DNA of 7,083 nucleotides from Propionibacteriaceae bacterium (GTDB taxonomy: Bacteria; Actinomycetota; Actinomycetes; Propionibacteriales; Propionibacteriaceae), in contig PMLO01000233.1 of assembly GCA_003158895.1 (NCBI GenBank), positions 5,214 through 12,296 of the forward strand. Reading direction: 5' to 3'. How positions within the stretch are numbered: the stretch's first letter is position 1; every line of letters begins with the position of its first letter. Shown in pieces: positions 1 through 5,112 of this stretch. Position numbers and translations under genes: made by a program. Below the pieces are notes generated by a model, which did not search any database, had not been told where the DNA came from, and was given only the letters and a program-made list of their open reading frames with translations.

Positions 1-26
1 CGTCGGGGTTTTCCGGCGCCGGGCAC

Positions 27-32
27 TAGCCT
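27..32 (+). promoter_or_regulatory. Putative -10 box of a leaderless promoter for the LysR-like gene
   Basis: TAGCCT fits the actinobacterial TANNNT -10 pattern. Exactly 6 bases separate it from the ATG at 39, so transcription would begin at or next to the A of the start codon. No Shine-Dalgarno sequence is seen between the box and the ATG, which suits a leaderless mRNA. No convincing -35 element is visible in the few bases available upstream. The first three bases of the box (TAG) are an in-frame stop for the downstream gene. The same box and spacing recur before the gene at 1185. Confidence 0.55.
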
Positions 33-38
33 GCACGA

Positions 39-629
39 ATGAGCACCCCCCCGATCTCCCAGCGCCCCAGCCTCAGGGTGGGCAAGGTGCCTGGCGTGAC
101 GGTGAGCAAGTGGACCGGCGTCTGGGCAGAGCGGTTCCCGCGTGTACGGCTCGAGGTTGTCGACATCGACGAGCGGAACCAGCGGCACGCGCTGACCGGC
201 GGCGAGGTCGACCTGTGCTTCGTACGGCTGCCCATCGATGAGGACGGGCTGCACCTCATCCGCCTGTACGAGGAGCTGCCGGTCGCCTGGGTATCCAAGG
301 ACCATCTCGTGGCCGCCGCCGACGAGGTGACTCTGGCCGATCTGGCCGACGAGGACGTGCTCACCGAGGTCACGCCCCACGCTATCGACCTCGTCTCACT
401 CGGCGAGGCCGTGCTGCACGTGCCGCAGTCTGTCGCCCGTTCCGAGAGCCGCCGCGACTTCGTCTACCGCACGATCACCGATGCACCCGACACCACCGTC
501 GGGCTGGCGTGGCTGGTCGACAACCCCCACGAGTTGATCGAGGAGTTCATCGGCATCGTCCGCGGCCGTACAGCGAACAGCTCCCGCACCGCGCAGGCTC
601 GCGCGGGCAGAGGCAATTCGCGGGGCTGA
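39..629 (+). CDS. LysR-type substrate-binding domain protein lacking an HTH domain
   Basis: This 196-residue protein resembles the effector-binding domain of LysR-type regulators (periplasmic-binding-protein type 2 fold). Visible landmarks are LRVGKVPGVT (12-21, the usual first strand), GEVDLCFVRLP (55-65), YEELPVAWVSKDH (77-89), VPQSVAR (128-134) and TDAPDTTVGLAWL (147-159). The tail after IVRGRTANSSR (173-183) is short, basic and probably disordered. There is no winged helix-turn-helix, and an in-frame TAG at 27-29 means none was cut off by the window edge. Stand-alone proteins of this kind are common in actinobacteria. Their role is unknown; ligand sensing or modulation of another regulator is possible. 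The start is ATG 39, 6 bases after a -10-like box. The gene is separated from the downstream operon by 555 bases and probably is not co-transcribed with it. Family assignment is firm; function is open. Confidence 0.85.
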   Translation: MSTPPISQRPSLRVGKVPGVTVSKWTGVWAERFPRVRLEVVDIDERNQRHALTGGEVDLCFVRLPIDEDGLHLIRLYEELPVAWVSKDHLVAAADEVTLADLADEDVLTEVTPHAIDLVSLGEAVLHVPQSVARSESRRDFVYRTITDAPDTTVGLAWLVDNPHELIEEFIGIVRGRTANSSRTAQARAGRGNSRG

Positions 630-741
630 CCCACCGCGTGGAGGGCAGTACCGCCTCGAACTGGTGGTTATGGCGAGCATGTTGGGGGCGTTCTTCGGGC
701 CCGGCCTACGCGTTCGTGGTTACCAGCCCGAAATCGGTCCC

Positions 742-761
742 CATAACCGCGAACGCGAGGC
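742..761 (+). repeat. 20-bp imperfect direct repeat, copy 1
   Basis: Positions 742-761 match 794-813 at 18 of 20 bases; the shared start is CATAACC and the shared end is CGCGAGGC. A partial inverted third copy lies at about 704-722. The two direct copies are 52 bases apart, with a separate hairpin between them (764-771 paired with 787-794). Confidence 0.6.
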
Positions 762-763
762 GG

Positions 764-794
764 GGAGACACTTGTACGCCGGGATGGTGTCTTC
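764..794 (+). repeat. Hairpin between the two direct repeats
   Basis: Bases 764-771 (GGAGACAC) pair with 787-794 (GTGTCTTC) over 8 bp including one G-T pair, around a 15-base loop (772-786). It fills the space between the direct repeats and is probably part of the same element. No T-tract follows, so it does not look like an intrinsic terminator. Confidence 0.45.
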
Positions 795-813
795 ATAACC
801 ACGATCGCGAGGC
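794..813 (+). repeat. 20-bp imperfect direct repeat, copy 2
   Basis: This is the second copy of the repeat at 742-761, differing at two positions (749/801 and 753/805). It overlaps the left arm of the hairpin at 802-826. Confidence 0.6.
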
Positions 814-826
814 TCTCGTGCGATCG
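802..826 (+). repeat. Hairpin at the downstream edge of the repeat cluster
   Basis: CGATCGC (802-808) pairs with GCGATCG (820-826), and GAG (809-811) pairs with CTC (815-817), leaving a 2-base bulge and a 3-base loop. It could slow or end transcription from the LysR-like gene, whose stop is about 170 bases upstream. It lacks a run of T and is more likely one more arm of the repeat element. Confidence 0.4.
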
Positions 827-854
827 CTGTCCGCTCACCCCCTGGCGGCGCGGT

Positions 855-1061
855 GTGGTCGACCTGCGCGCTCCCCTCCCGCGTGATCACAGCGATCTGG
901 ACCGTCGTCTCGACGAACGCCATCGCCGCTTCATCTCGTGCCGCTTGGGGTGGATCCACCATTCGCATTCGTCGGTCTTCGATGACCAGGGGATACTGAT
1001 CGCCTACTTCATGGGGCTGTGGTCGCTGGTCCCGGCCAACTGCGCAGCGCTGCGCCACTGA
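855..1061 (+). CDS. Possible small protein or decayed gene fragment, not recognised
   Basis: From GTG 855 this frame encodes 68 residues, beginning MVDLRAPLPRDHSDLDRRLD and ending with TGA at 1059-1061. The frame is open from 747. By hand count 55 of 68 codons end in G or C (about 81%), with about 69% at position 1 and 44% at position 2. That is the order expected of actinobacterial coding DNA, and neither antisense nor other + frames here show it. Against it, no good ribosome binding site precedes the GTG, the upstream end runs into the repeat cluster, and the protein matches no family I know. There is no clear membrane segment; a hydrophobic patch lies near the end (GILIAYFMGLWSLV). It may be a real small gene, the 3' remnant of a decayed gene, or chance. 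I propose no function. Confidence 0.3.
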   Translation: MVDLRAPLPRDHSDLDRRLDERHRRFISCRLGWIHHSHSSVFDDQGILIAYFMGLWSLVPANCAALRH

Positions 1062-1079
1062 CGGCTTTCCACAGCTCGA

Positions 1080-1094
1080 TCCACAGGCTGTGGA
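1080..1094. promoter_or_regulatory. Perfect 15-bp palindrome, candidate operator
   Basis: TCCACAG-G-CTGTGGA is a perfect 7+1+7 inverted repeat. A third TCCACAG half-site lies at 1068-1074, 12 bases upstream in the same orientation. The palindrome lies about 80 bases before the -10-like box of the SWIM operon, a plausible place for an activator or a second repressor site. It also follows the small ORF's stop by 18 bases, so it could act as a transcript-end hairpin, but no T-tract follows. The half-site resembles the TCCACA part of a DnaA box, though the full 9-mers fit poorly. Confidence 0.4.
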
Positions 1095-1172
1095 GAACTA
1101 CACCGGTGTAACTCGCACGAATCCTGCATGCGATGTACGCCCTGGCGACCCCGCCCTGTCCGTACAGCCCGC

Positions 1173-1178
1173 TAGCCT
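1173..1178 (+). promoter_or_regulatory. Putative -10 box of a leaderless promoter for the SWIM operon
   Basis: TAGCCT is followed by 6 bases and the ATG at 1185, the same arrangement as at 27-39, including the preceding C (CTAGCCT). No Shine-Dalgarno sequence precedes the ATG, so leaderless initiation is likely. No consensus -35 is seen 16-18 bases upstream. A weak dyad CTGT-N4-ACAG (1156-1167) lies just upstream. TAG at 1173-1175 is an in-frame stop that prevents the coding region from starting earlier. Confidence 0.55.
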
Positions 1179-1184
1179 CGGCGC

Positions 1185-2501
1185 ATGGCAGATCGCTGGC
1201 GTCCGGAGCGGGTCACCGCGCTGGCACCGGACTCGGCATCCGATGTCGCCGGGCGACGCCTCGCGATCCCCACGCCGTGGTCGGACGTCGGCTACGCCTA
1301 CCCACTGCTGTGGGGCGCCTGCCAGGGGTCGGGCTCGACCCCGTACAGCGTGGCCATCGACGTGTCCGAGCCCAGCTATCGCTGCTCGTGCCCGTCGCAC
1401 AAGTTCCCCTGCAAGCACGTCCTGGCGCTGCTGTACCTCTGGGCGGAGGGCCGCATCGACGAGGGCGGCACGTTGAGCCGGTTCGCCGCGCAGTGGTCTG
1501 CCACGCGTCACGCGGCCGGTGAGGAGAAGCCGGCCAATGACGCTCCCGCCGAGCGGACCGAGGCCCAGCTGGCCGCGTCGGCAGCCCGCGCCGAGCAGCG
1601 CGAGGAACGGGTCACCGGTGGCCTCGCCGAGCTCGACCGGTGGCTCGCCGACCAGGTCACCGCCGGCCTCGCGCACACCCGTCCCGGGGCGATGGGCGAC
1701 CTCGCCGCACGAATGGTCGACGCGCAGGTGTTGGGCGTCGCGGGGAGGCTCCGCGACCTCAATCGCCGTCCGATCGGGAGCCGCACCGGCGCGCGTGCCG
1801 GCGGTGCCTGGCTCGACGACACGCTCGCCGAATACGGGCTCCTGCACTTGTTGAGCCGTGCCTGGACCCGTACCGACCTTCCCGACGGCCTCCGCGCGAC
1901 CGTACGGAACCACATCGGCTTCACCGTGGCCAAGGAGACCGTCCTCGCCTCGCCACCGGTCGCCGACACCTGGGCCGTCGTCGGCATGCGTGACTCCGAC
2001 GAGGAACAGGTGTCGACGCGACGGGTGTGGCTGTACGGGACGACGACCGGCCGGTACGCGCTCGTGCTGTTCTTCTCTTCTCGGGGCATGCCACTGGACG
2101 CGTCGCTCGTACCGGGATCCGGCGTGACGGCCGATCTGCACTTCTATCCGGGCGGCCCGGCGCTGCGCGCGCTCGTCGGGGACACCCACGACGTCCACCA
2201 GCGGGTGCGGTTCGAGGTTGCGGCGTCCGCCGTCAGCGAGGCGATCGCCCGGTGGCGGCGCGCGCTGGCGGAGGACCCCTGGCTCGGCTCCTACCCCACC
2301 GCCATCCGCGGCAGCGCCAGGCTCGTGCCCAGCCCCGGTCTGGCGGACGAGGCCGGCGACTCCGTACGGCTCGCCGGCGGGGCAACGCTCCCCCTCCTCG
2401 CCCTCACGGGGGGCAACCCGGCGAGCGTGTTCGGCGAGCTCGAGCCGAGAGGCTTCCTGCCCACCGCTGTGCTCACCGACGACGGGCTGGTGGTCCTGTG
2501 A
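1185..2501 (+). CDS. SWIM zinc-finger protein (YehQ-like)
   Basis: This 438-residue protein has an N-terminal SWIM zinc finger. C67-S-C69-x6-C76-K-H78 is an intact CxC...CxH zinc site in the typical setting YRCSCPSHKFPCKH, after the conserved WGACQGSGSTPY (43-54). A charged, Ala-rich, probably helical region follows (about 115-165, with RVTGGLAELDRWLADQV). The rest is an alpha/beta region seen in actinobacterial homologues but without a named function. SWIM fingers bind nucleic acid or protein, so this may be the recognition component of the system; that is inference. The start is ATG 1185, fixed by an in-frame TAG 12 bases upstream and the -10-like box. It is the first gene of the operon, and its TGA overlaps the next gene's GTG by 4 bases. 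E. coli YehQ is the SWIM member of the related yeh locus. The cytoplasm is expected, as no signal peptide is seen. Confidence 0.88.
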   Translation: MADRWRPERVTALAPDSASDVAGRRLAIPTPWSDVGYAYPLLWGACQGSGSTPYSVAIDVSEPSYRCSCPSHKFPCKHVLALLYLWAEGRIDEGGTLSRFAAQWSATRHAAGEEKPANDAPAERTEAQLAASAARAEQREERVTGGLAELDRWLADQVTAGLAHTRPGAMGDLAARMVDAQVLGVAGRLRDLNRRPIGSRTGARAGGAWLDDTLAEYGLLHLLSRAWTRTDLPDGLRATVRNHIGFTVAKETVLASPPVADTWAVVGMRDSDEEQVSTRRVWLYGTTTGRYALVLFFSSRGMPLDASLVPGSGVTADLHFYPGGPALRALVGDTHDVHQRVRFEVAASAVSEAIARWRRALAEDPWLGSYPTAIRGSARLVPSPGLADEAGDSVRLAGGATLPLLALTGGNPASVFGELEPRGFLPTAVLTDDGLVVL

Positions 2502-4033
2502 CGTTCGATGCTCTCGCGTCCATCGCCGCCGTCGGTACGGGCCAGCGCTCGAGCCTGCCTCCGGTGGGGGCGTTGGCCGCCTACCTGCCGGGCCCCGACG
2601 AGGCCGACCCGCAGGCCCTCGCGTACGCACTGCTCGACTCGGCGGCAGCGCTGGCGGTCGTGCGGCGGGGCACCCCGGCCGCGGCTCCCGGCGAGCCCGT
2701 ACCGCCGGCTCCCGACGACCCGTTCCCCGAACCCCCCGTGCACGTCATCTCGCTGCTCGGGCCGTTGCTCGCCGACGACGCGGGCGCGATCCGGCTGGCG
2801 AGCGACCGCGCGTACGTGCTCGCGGAGGCGCTTCGCCTGGTCGCGCAGGCCGGGATGCGCCTGCCGCACCGGCTGCTCGGGGTGGCGCTCGCCCGGCGAG
2901 ACCTGCGCCTGTTCGTACAACCCGTCCTCGGTGCCCGCGGCGAGTGGCTGTTGGCACAGCTCCAGGGCGCCGGGCTGGACGGGGCGACGACGGCCGCTGC
3001 GGATCCGGGCGACCCCGAGCTCTGGGACACCGGCACGTCCGAGGAGCGCCTTGCATGGTTCCGGCACGCCCGTGCTGTGGATCCGGAGAGCGCGAGGGCT
3101 GCGGCCGTCGCAGTCTGGAAGGAGTCCCCGGCCGCGTTCCGTACCGAGCTCATGTCCGCCATCGCCGAGTCCGTGACGCCCGCCGACGAGGCCTTCTGCG
3201 AGCAGGGTCTGGATGATCGGGCCGAGGGGGTACGGGTCGGGGCGGCCGACGCGTTGAGCCGCTTGCCGGATTCCGCGTACGTCGCGCGGATGGCCGCCCG
3301 CGCCCAGGAAGCGATCGCTGTGGGCGAGCTCGAACCCGGCGCGGTGCACCGCCTGCTCAAGCGGACGATCCGCACCCTCCAGGTGACGCCGTACGAGCCG
3401 GACGAAACGGCTGTACGGGACGGGCTCGGGCGAAAGCTCTCGTCGAAAGAGCGGTTGACCCGCCTCGTCGCAGCCGTACCGCCGGCCATGTGGCCGTCGC
3501 TGGTCGGCGCCACGGCGGCGGAGCTGGTGACGCTGCACCAGGACGAACCGCGGTGGGAGCTGGTGGGCGGGATCGGCACCGCGACGCTGCGGAACGCCGA
3601 CGCGACCACCGCGAATCTCCTTGTCGCCGCAGGAGTGATGGACGTACGGCTGGTGCCGTTGCTGTCTACCGCGGCGACCCTCGCGCTGATCGCGCAGGCG
3701 CCGACCACCCTGCTCGGCACGGTGCTGGACGGCGTGGCGACGCCGTGGCCGCAGGAGGTCGCCACGGCTGTCGGCCAGCAGCTGGTCGGGACGAACGGCC
3801 ATCAGGTGCGACCGGAGGTGTGGACGATGTTCGCGCGCTCCGTGCCTTTGCGGCTGGCGGGCGGATGGGCCCAACGCCTGCGGGGGCTGGGCCAACCGGA
3901 CGGACGCACCGTACGGAACATGCTGCGCGACGCCACGTCCGTACTGACCGTGCGAGCGCTCTTCGCCGATGAGCTTCGACCATTCCTGCCCGAGACGTCG
4001 TGGCAGGACACGCAACCAGGAGGACAGCTATGA
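2498..4033 (+). CDS. DUF5691 family protein, predicted helical repeat protein
   Basis: This 511-residue protein is rich in Ala, Leu and Arg. It has the look of a DUF5691 protein, a family found beside SWIM, MoxR and DUF5682 genes. The clearest landmark is 231-266 (EAFCEQGLDDRAEGVRVGAA followed by DALSRLPDSAYVARMA), which reads like one HEAT-type helical hairpin: an acidic turn, a charged helix, then LxRLPxS. N-terminal (about 30-160) and C-terminal (about 320-490) parts are also mostly helix-forming. A Pro-rich linker lies at about 59-80. No catalytic motif, membrane segment or signal peptide is seen, so a scaffold or adaptor for the neighbouring ATPase is the likeliest role (inference). The GTG start at 2498 lies in GTGA shared with the SWIM stop; upstream only a weak GGTGG is present, so translation probably depends on coupling. 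The frame stays open further upstream, but that would overlap the SWIM gene extensively. The stop overlaps the next start as ATGA. Confidence 0.8.
   Translation: MTFDALASIAAVGTGQRSSLPPVGALAAYLPGPDEADPQALAYALLDSAAALAVVRRGTPAAAPGEPVPPAPDDPFPEPPVHVISLLGPLLADDAGAIRLASDRAYVLAEALRLVAQAGMRLPHRLLGVALARRDLRLFVQPVLGARGEWLLAQLQGAGLDGATTAAADPGDPELWDTGTSEERLAWFRHARAVDPESARAAAVAVWKESPAAFRTELMSAIAESVTPADEAFCEQGLDDRAEGVRVGAADALSRLPDSAYVARMAARAQEAIAVGELEPGAVHRLLKRTIRTLQVTPYEPDETAVRDGLGRKLSSKERLTRLVAAVPPAMWPSLVGATAAELVTLHQDEPRWELVGGIGTATLRNADATTANLLVAAGVMDVRLVPLLSTAATLALIAQAPTTLLGTVLDGVATPWPQEVATAVGQQLVGTNGHQVRPEVWTMFARSVPLRLAGGWAQRLRGLGQPDGRTVRNMLRDATSVLTVRALFADELRPFLPETSWQDTQPGGQL
4018..4023 (+). promoter_or_regulatory. 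Strong ribosome binding site for the AAA+ ATPase
   Basis: AGGAGG, a full Shine-Dalgarno match, ends 6 bases before ATG 4030 and lies inside the 3' end of the DUF5691 gene. It decides the start in favour of 4030 over an in-frame GTG at 4000. It is the only strong ribosome binding site in the operon, which suggests the ATPase is made in excess over its neighbours. Confidence 0.8.
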
Positions 4034-5112
4034 CCGAGCTGATGCGACCGCACGCCGAGCAGGAACACGCGGCTGAGCTCGCGGCCCTCGCCCGCGTCGA
4101 CGACAAGCCCAAGCCGCCGAGCTGGAAGCTGTCGCCGTGGGCCGTGGTCACGTACGTGCTGGGCGGCACCCTCGACGACGGCACCGAGATCAGCCCCAAG
4201 TACGTGGGCAGCCGCCGTCTCGTCGAGACGGCCGTCGCCACCCTGGCGACCGACCGCGCGCTGCTCCTGCTCGGCGTTCCTGGTACGGCGAAGTCGTGGC
4301 TCTCGGAACACCTCGCCGCCGCGATCTCGGGCAGCTCGACCCTGCTCGTACAGGGCACGGCGGGCACGCCCGAGGAGGCCGTGCGGTACGGGTGGAACTA
4401 CGCCCGCCTCATCGCGGAGGGTCCGTCCCGGGCGGCGCTGGTCCCGTCGCCCGTGATGGTTGCCATGGAGTCCGGCGGCATCGCCCGCATCGAGGAGCTC
4501 ACCCGCATGCCGTCCGACGTCCAGGACGCGCTCATCACCATCCTGAGCGAGAAGTCGCTGCCGATCCCGGAGCTCGGGAGCGAGGTACAGGCGATGCGCG
4601 GCTTCAACGTCATCGCCACCGCCAACGACCGCGACCGCGGCGTCAACGACCTGTCGAGCGCCCTGCGGCGCCGCTTCAACACGGTCGTGCTGCCTGTACC
4701 GGCGACGGCCGAGGAGGAGGTACGGATCGTCGTACGCCGCGTGGCCGAGCTCGGCAAGTCCCTGGAGCTGCCACCCGCCGACGGCGCCGAGGCGGAGATC
4801 CGGCGGGTGGTCACGGTGTTCCGCGAGCTGCGCCGCGGTGTCACCGAGGACGGCAAGACGTCGCTCAAGATCCCGTCCGGCACGCTGTCCACGGCCGAGG
4901 CGATCTCGGTGGTCACGAACGGGCTCGCTCTGGCGTCGCACTTCGGCGACGGCATGCTGCGCGCCGGCGACGTCGCCTCCGGCATCGTCGGCTCGGTCAT
5001 CAAGGACCCGGTCGCCGACGCGACGCTGTGGCAGGAGTACCTCGAGACGGTCGTGCGCGAGCGCGGCGACTGGAAAGACTTCTACCGCGCGGCCCGCGAC
5101 GAGGCCCGGTGA
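4030..5112 (+). CDS. MoxR-type AAA+ ATPase (YehL-like)
   Basis: This 360-residue cytoplasmic ATPase has an AAA+ core. Walker A is GVPGTAKS (82-89). The Walker B region is GGIARIEELTR (149-159), with Glu-Glu (155-156) where most AAA+ proteins have Asp-Glu. Sensor 1 is VIATAND (194-200), and ALRRRF (211-216) carries the probable arginine finger. The C-terminal helical lid contains SGTLSTAEAISVV (283-295), with no arginine at the usual sensor-2 spot. A 60-residue extension precedes the core. The motif order, helix insert (EEAVRYGW) and small size place it in the MoxR group, nearest to the YehL type. MoxR ATPases form hexameric rings that, with a VWA partner, remodel or activate client proteins. 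Its client is unknown; neighbouring DUF5682 and a predicted downstream VWA protein are candidates. ATG 4030 overlaps the DUF5691 stop (ATGA) and has a perfect AGGAGG; the TGA overlaps the next GTG by 4 bases. Confidence 0.92.
   Translation: MTELMRPHAEQEHAAELAALARVDDKPKPPSWKLSPWAVVTYVLGGTLDDGTEISPKYVGSRRLVETAVATLATDRALLLLGVPGTAKSWLSEHLAAAISGSSTLLVQGTAGTPEEAVRYGWNYARLIAEGPSRAALVPSPVMVAMESGGIARIEELTRMPSDVQDALITILSEKSLPIPELGSEVQAMRGFNVIATANDRDRGVNDLSSALRRRFNTVVLPVPATAEEEVRIVVRRVAELGKSLELPPADGAEAEIRRVVTVFRELRRGVTEDGKTSLKIPSGTLSTAEAISVVTNGLALASHFGDGMLRAGDVASGIVGSVIKDPVADATLWQEYLETVVRERGDWKDFYRAARDEAR

Larger units (their letters stand above)
664..813. repeat. Cluster of short inverted and direct repeats (REP- or MITE-like)
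   Basis: The core TAACC(A/G)C occurs four times: as its complement GTGGTTA at 664-670 and 716-722, and directly at 744-750 and 796-802. Spacing within each pair is exactly 52 bases, and the whole set is symmetric about position 733. The inner arms form a long stem: 709-722 pairs with 744-757 (13 Watson-Crick pairs and one G-T). After a bulged base at 708, 704-707 pairs with 758-761. The loop is 723-743. The outer arms 664-672 and 794-802 are a perfect 9-bp match. The organisation suggests a dispersed palindromic intergenic element, but no copy outside this gap can be seen in the window. Confidence 0.6.

Noticed and set aside
742..813. Two 20-base direct repeats separated by 32 bases, superficially like a CRISPR repeat-spacer unit
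   Set aside because: There are only two imperfect direct copies, a third copy is inverted, the 'spacer' is itself a hairpin, and no cas gene is nearby.
802..826. Intrinsic terminator for the LysR-like gene
   Set aside because: There is no T-tract, the stem is bulged and it lies about 170 bases beyond the stop; it is better explained as part of the repeat cluster.
720..1058. 112-codon - strand frame across the 555-base gap
   Set aside because: Its GC by codon position would be about 81/44/69, the wrong order for this organism; the same DNA fits a + strand frame better. No homology is recognised.
1065..1097. TCCACA-containing sites resembling a cluster of DnaA boxes, hence a possible origin
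   Set aside because: Only TGTGGAGAA (complement TTCTCCACA) is within one mismatch of the 9-mer; the others have two or three mismatches. There is no AT-rich region and no dnaA or dnaN gene.
1156..1167. CTGT-CCGT-ACAG dyad just upstream of the SWIM operon -10 box as an operator
   Set aside because: Four-base arms are too short to be significant, and GTAC-containing words are common throughout the window.
2027..2497. Upstream in-frame extension of the DUF5691 gene
   Set aside because: It would overlap the SWIM gene by nearly 500 bases and adds only an Arg/Ala/Gly-rich shadow sequence; GTG 2498 gives the usual 4-base overlap.
1098..2630. Long open frame on the - strand opposite the SWIM gene
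   Set aside because: It is antisense to a gene with a recognised zinc finger; long antisense open frames are expected with strong G/C third-position bias. The product is Arg/Gly/Pro-rich with no family features.
2291..4015. Long open frames on the - strand opposite the DUF5691 gene
   Set aside because: They are shadows of a conserved gene in high-GC DNA, with low-complexity translations and no start signals.
4000..4029. Alternative GTG start for the AAA+ ATPase
   Set aside because: ATG 4030 has a perfect AGGAGG at the right spacing and an ATGA overlap; the extra ten residues look unlike the family.
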